DNA from: Schistocephalus solidus
Taxonomy: Eukaryota; Platyhelminthes; Cestoda; Diphyllobothriidea; Diphyllobothriidae
Assembly (NCBI GenBank): GCA_017591395.1
Contig: WEDG01003251.1
Location: 1-64,000 of the forward strand
DNA length: 64,000 bases
Direction of reading: 5' to 3'
This document shows positions 63,321 through 64,000 of the stretch, one piece after another; position 1 is the stretch's first letter; every line of letters begins with the position of its first letter. Made by a program: the position numbers and the translations under genes. The notes below the pieces were generated by a model. The model was not told where the DNA came from and did not search any database. It was given only the letters and a program-made list of their open reading frames with translations.

Positions 63321-63900
63321 TTTGACCGTCGATTTCGACGAATTCCATCGACGGAAGGTGGTGGTGGGACGGTGACTTGCGCTGAATTATAGTGAGAGTA
63401 GACTTTCACTGCATCCACCCCATTCTCTGTCCGTCTCCCTCACCTGGATCCGGTGTCAAGACAGAGTCAAGAAGACCGGAGCTGGGAGACTGCGCAGGCC
63501 TACGCACTGTTGTCCAAGACAAACAATAACACTACAACATAAGGGAGGGGCGGCTCGGATCCCAACTGAATGGGAGTTTCATAGAGACCACAGTAATAAG
63601 GAGCCATTGTAGGCTGACTCTCAGTCCGCCAGTCGTCCACAAACGCACGCACTGGGCTGACCACGCGGTCCAAGTTATCCCGTCAGTTGGCAACCTTCCA
63701 AGCCACGGATTTTAGCGCACCGTGATAGGTTCAAGCGCGTCAGGTTGTTTATAGTGAGGAAAATCCGTTGAGCCGTCGAACTCTCTCTCTCTATCTCTCT
63801 CCCCACTCCAATGCGTCGAGGACAAGTCGAAGGCTTATTTGAGCGGCCTGAAGGCAGAATCTTATGCAGACAATGGAAAAACATCTTCGTCGATTTTGGG
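63321..63900. repeat. GC-richer repeat-like block with (CT)n
   Basis: Composition shifts to higher GC. CCGTCGAT (63326-63333) and ATCGACGG (63347-63354) form an 8-bp inverted repeat. A (CT)n microsatellite lies at 63781-63804. Open frames such as minus 63675-63884 look like GC-driven chance ORFs. I suspect an interspersed repeat, family unknown. Confidence 0.35.
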
Positions 63901-64000
63901 GTTTCTAAATGGATGAATATTGTAGGTCTTTACTAGGTCATATAAACACCCCTACGCAAACCTGCTGCCCCATCGCTTACCATAATTTGTACAAAAATAA

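Noticed and set aside
1..64000. CRISPR arrays, operons or bacterial features
   Set aside because: No regularly spaced identical repeats, no Shine-Dalgarno-led gene chains; LINEs and spliced exons show the DNA is eukaryotic.

Overview
This window looks like AT-rich animal nuclear DNA, most likely from a flatworm and probably a tapeworm. Four points suggest this: dense, decayed CR1-like and RTE-like LINEs of flatworm type; the zinc-finger tails of RTE elements; a primer-binding site matching animal tRNA-Trp, as used by the CsRn1 group of Ty3/gypsy elements; and a neurexin-type cytoplasmic tail encoded by one spliced exon. I see no operons, rRNA genes or CRISPR. The phylum is inferred with moderate confidence and the species is not known.

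Layout. 1-6.8 kb: no recognisable host gene, one GC-rich repeat-like block, and a truncated LINE end flanked by a 28-bp target duplication. 6.8-13.2 kb: old LINE relics. 13.46-25.6 kb: one nested stack. LINE D (minus) was hit by a family C fragment and by LINE A copy A1 (plus); A1 was itself hit by a near full-length family C LINE (16.47-21.74 kb) and by LINE A copy A2 (minus). 26-42.8 kb: LINE A and LINE E copies inserted in one another (A3, D2, A4, E1, A5, E2, A6, D3). 42.9-44.4 kb: a DUF4806-like relic, then a second copy of an E/A chimeric junction. 44.6-45.2 kb: degenerate tandem repeats of about 107 bp. 45.3-50.3 kb: LINE E copy E4 (minus) with a 0.92-kb insertion. 51-63 kb: mostly non-coding and probably intronic, holding a signal-peptide exon, LTR-type traces, RTE and CR1-like relics, a second DUF4806-like relic and, at 62803-62993, the last exon of a neurexin IV/CASPR-like gene.

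Families used here. A: CR1-like, serine/proline-rich ORF1, (AAATTCT)n tail. C and E: two related families with a coiled-coil plus RRM-like ORF1; tails are (CTGATA)n in C and (ACTGA)n in E. D: RT with YADD, (AATA)n tail. Every copy is broken by stops, frameshifts, truncation or insertion.

Main discovery candidate. The 3' UTRs of families A, C and D all carry the same RNA architecture: a short outer GC helix (CAGT/ACTG), two opposed U-tracts, then an inner CTCC...GGAG helix. This is the layout of ENE RNA-stability elements, whose U-rich internal loop clamps a poly(A) tail in a triple helix. I count nine clear copies plus two degenerate ones. Other notable items are a chimeric E-to-A element present twice, a non-autonomous element carrying an unexplained ORF, tandem 5' monomers and an antisense tRNA-like Pol III promoter at the family C 5' end, and several strong palindromes.
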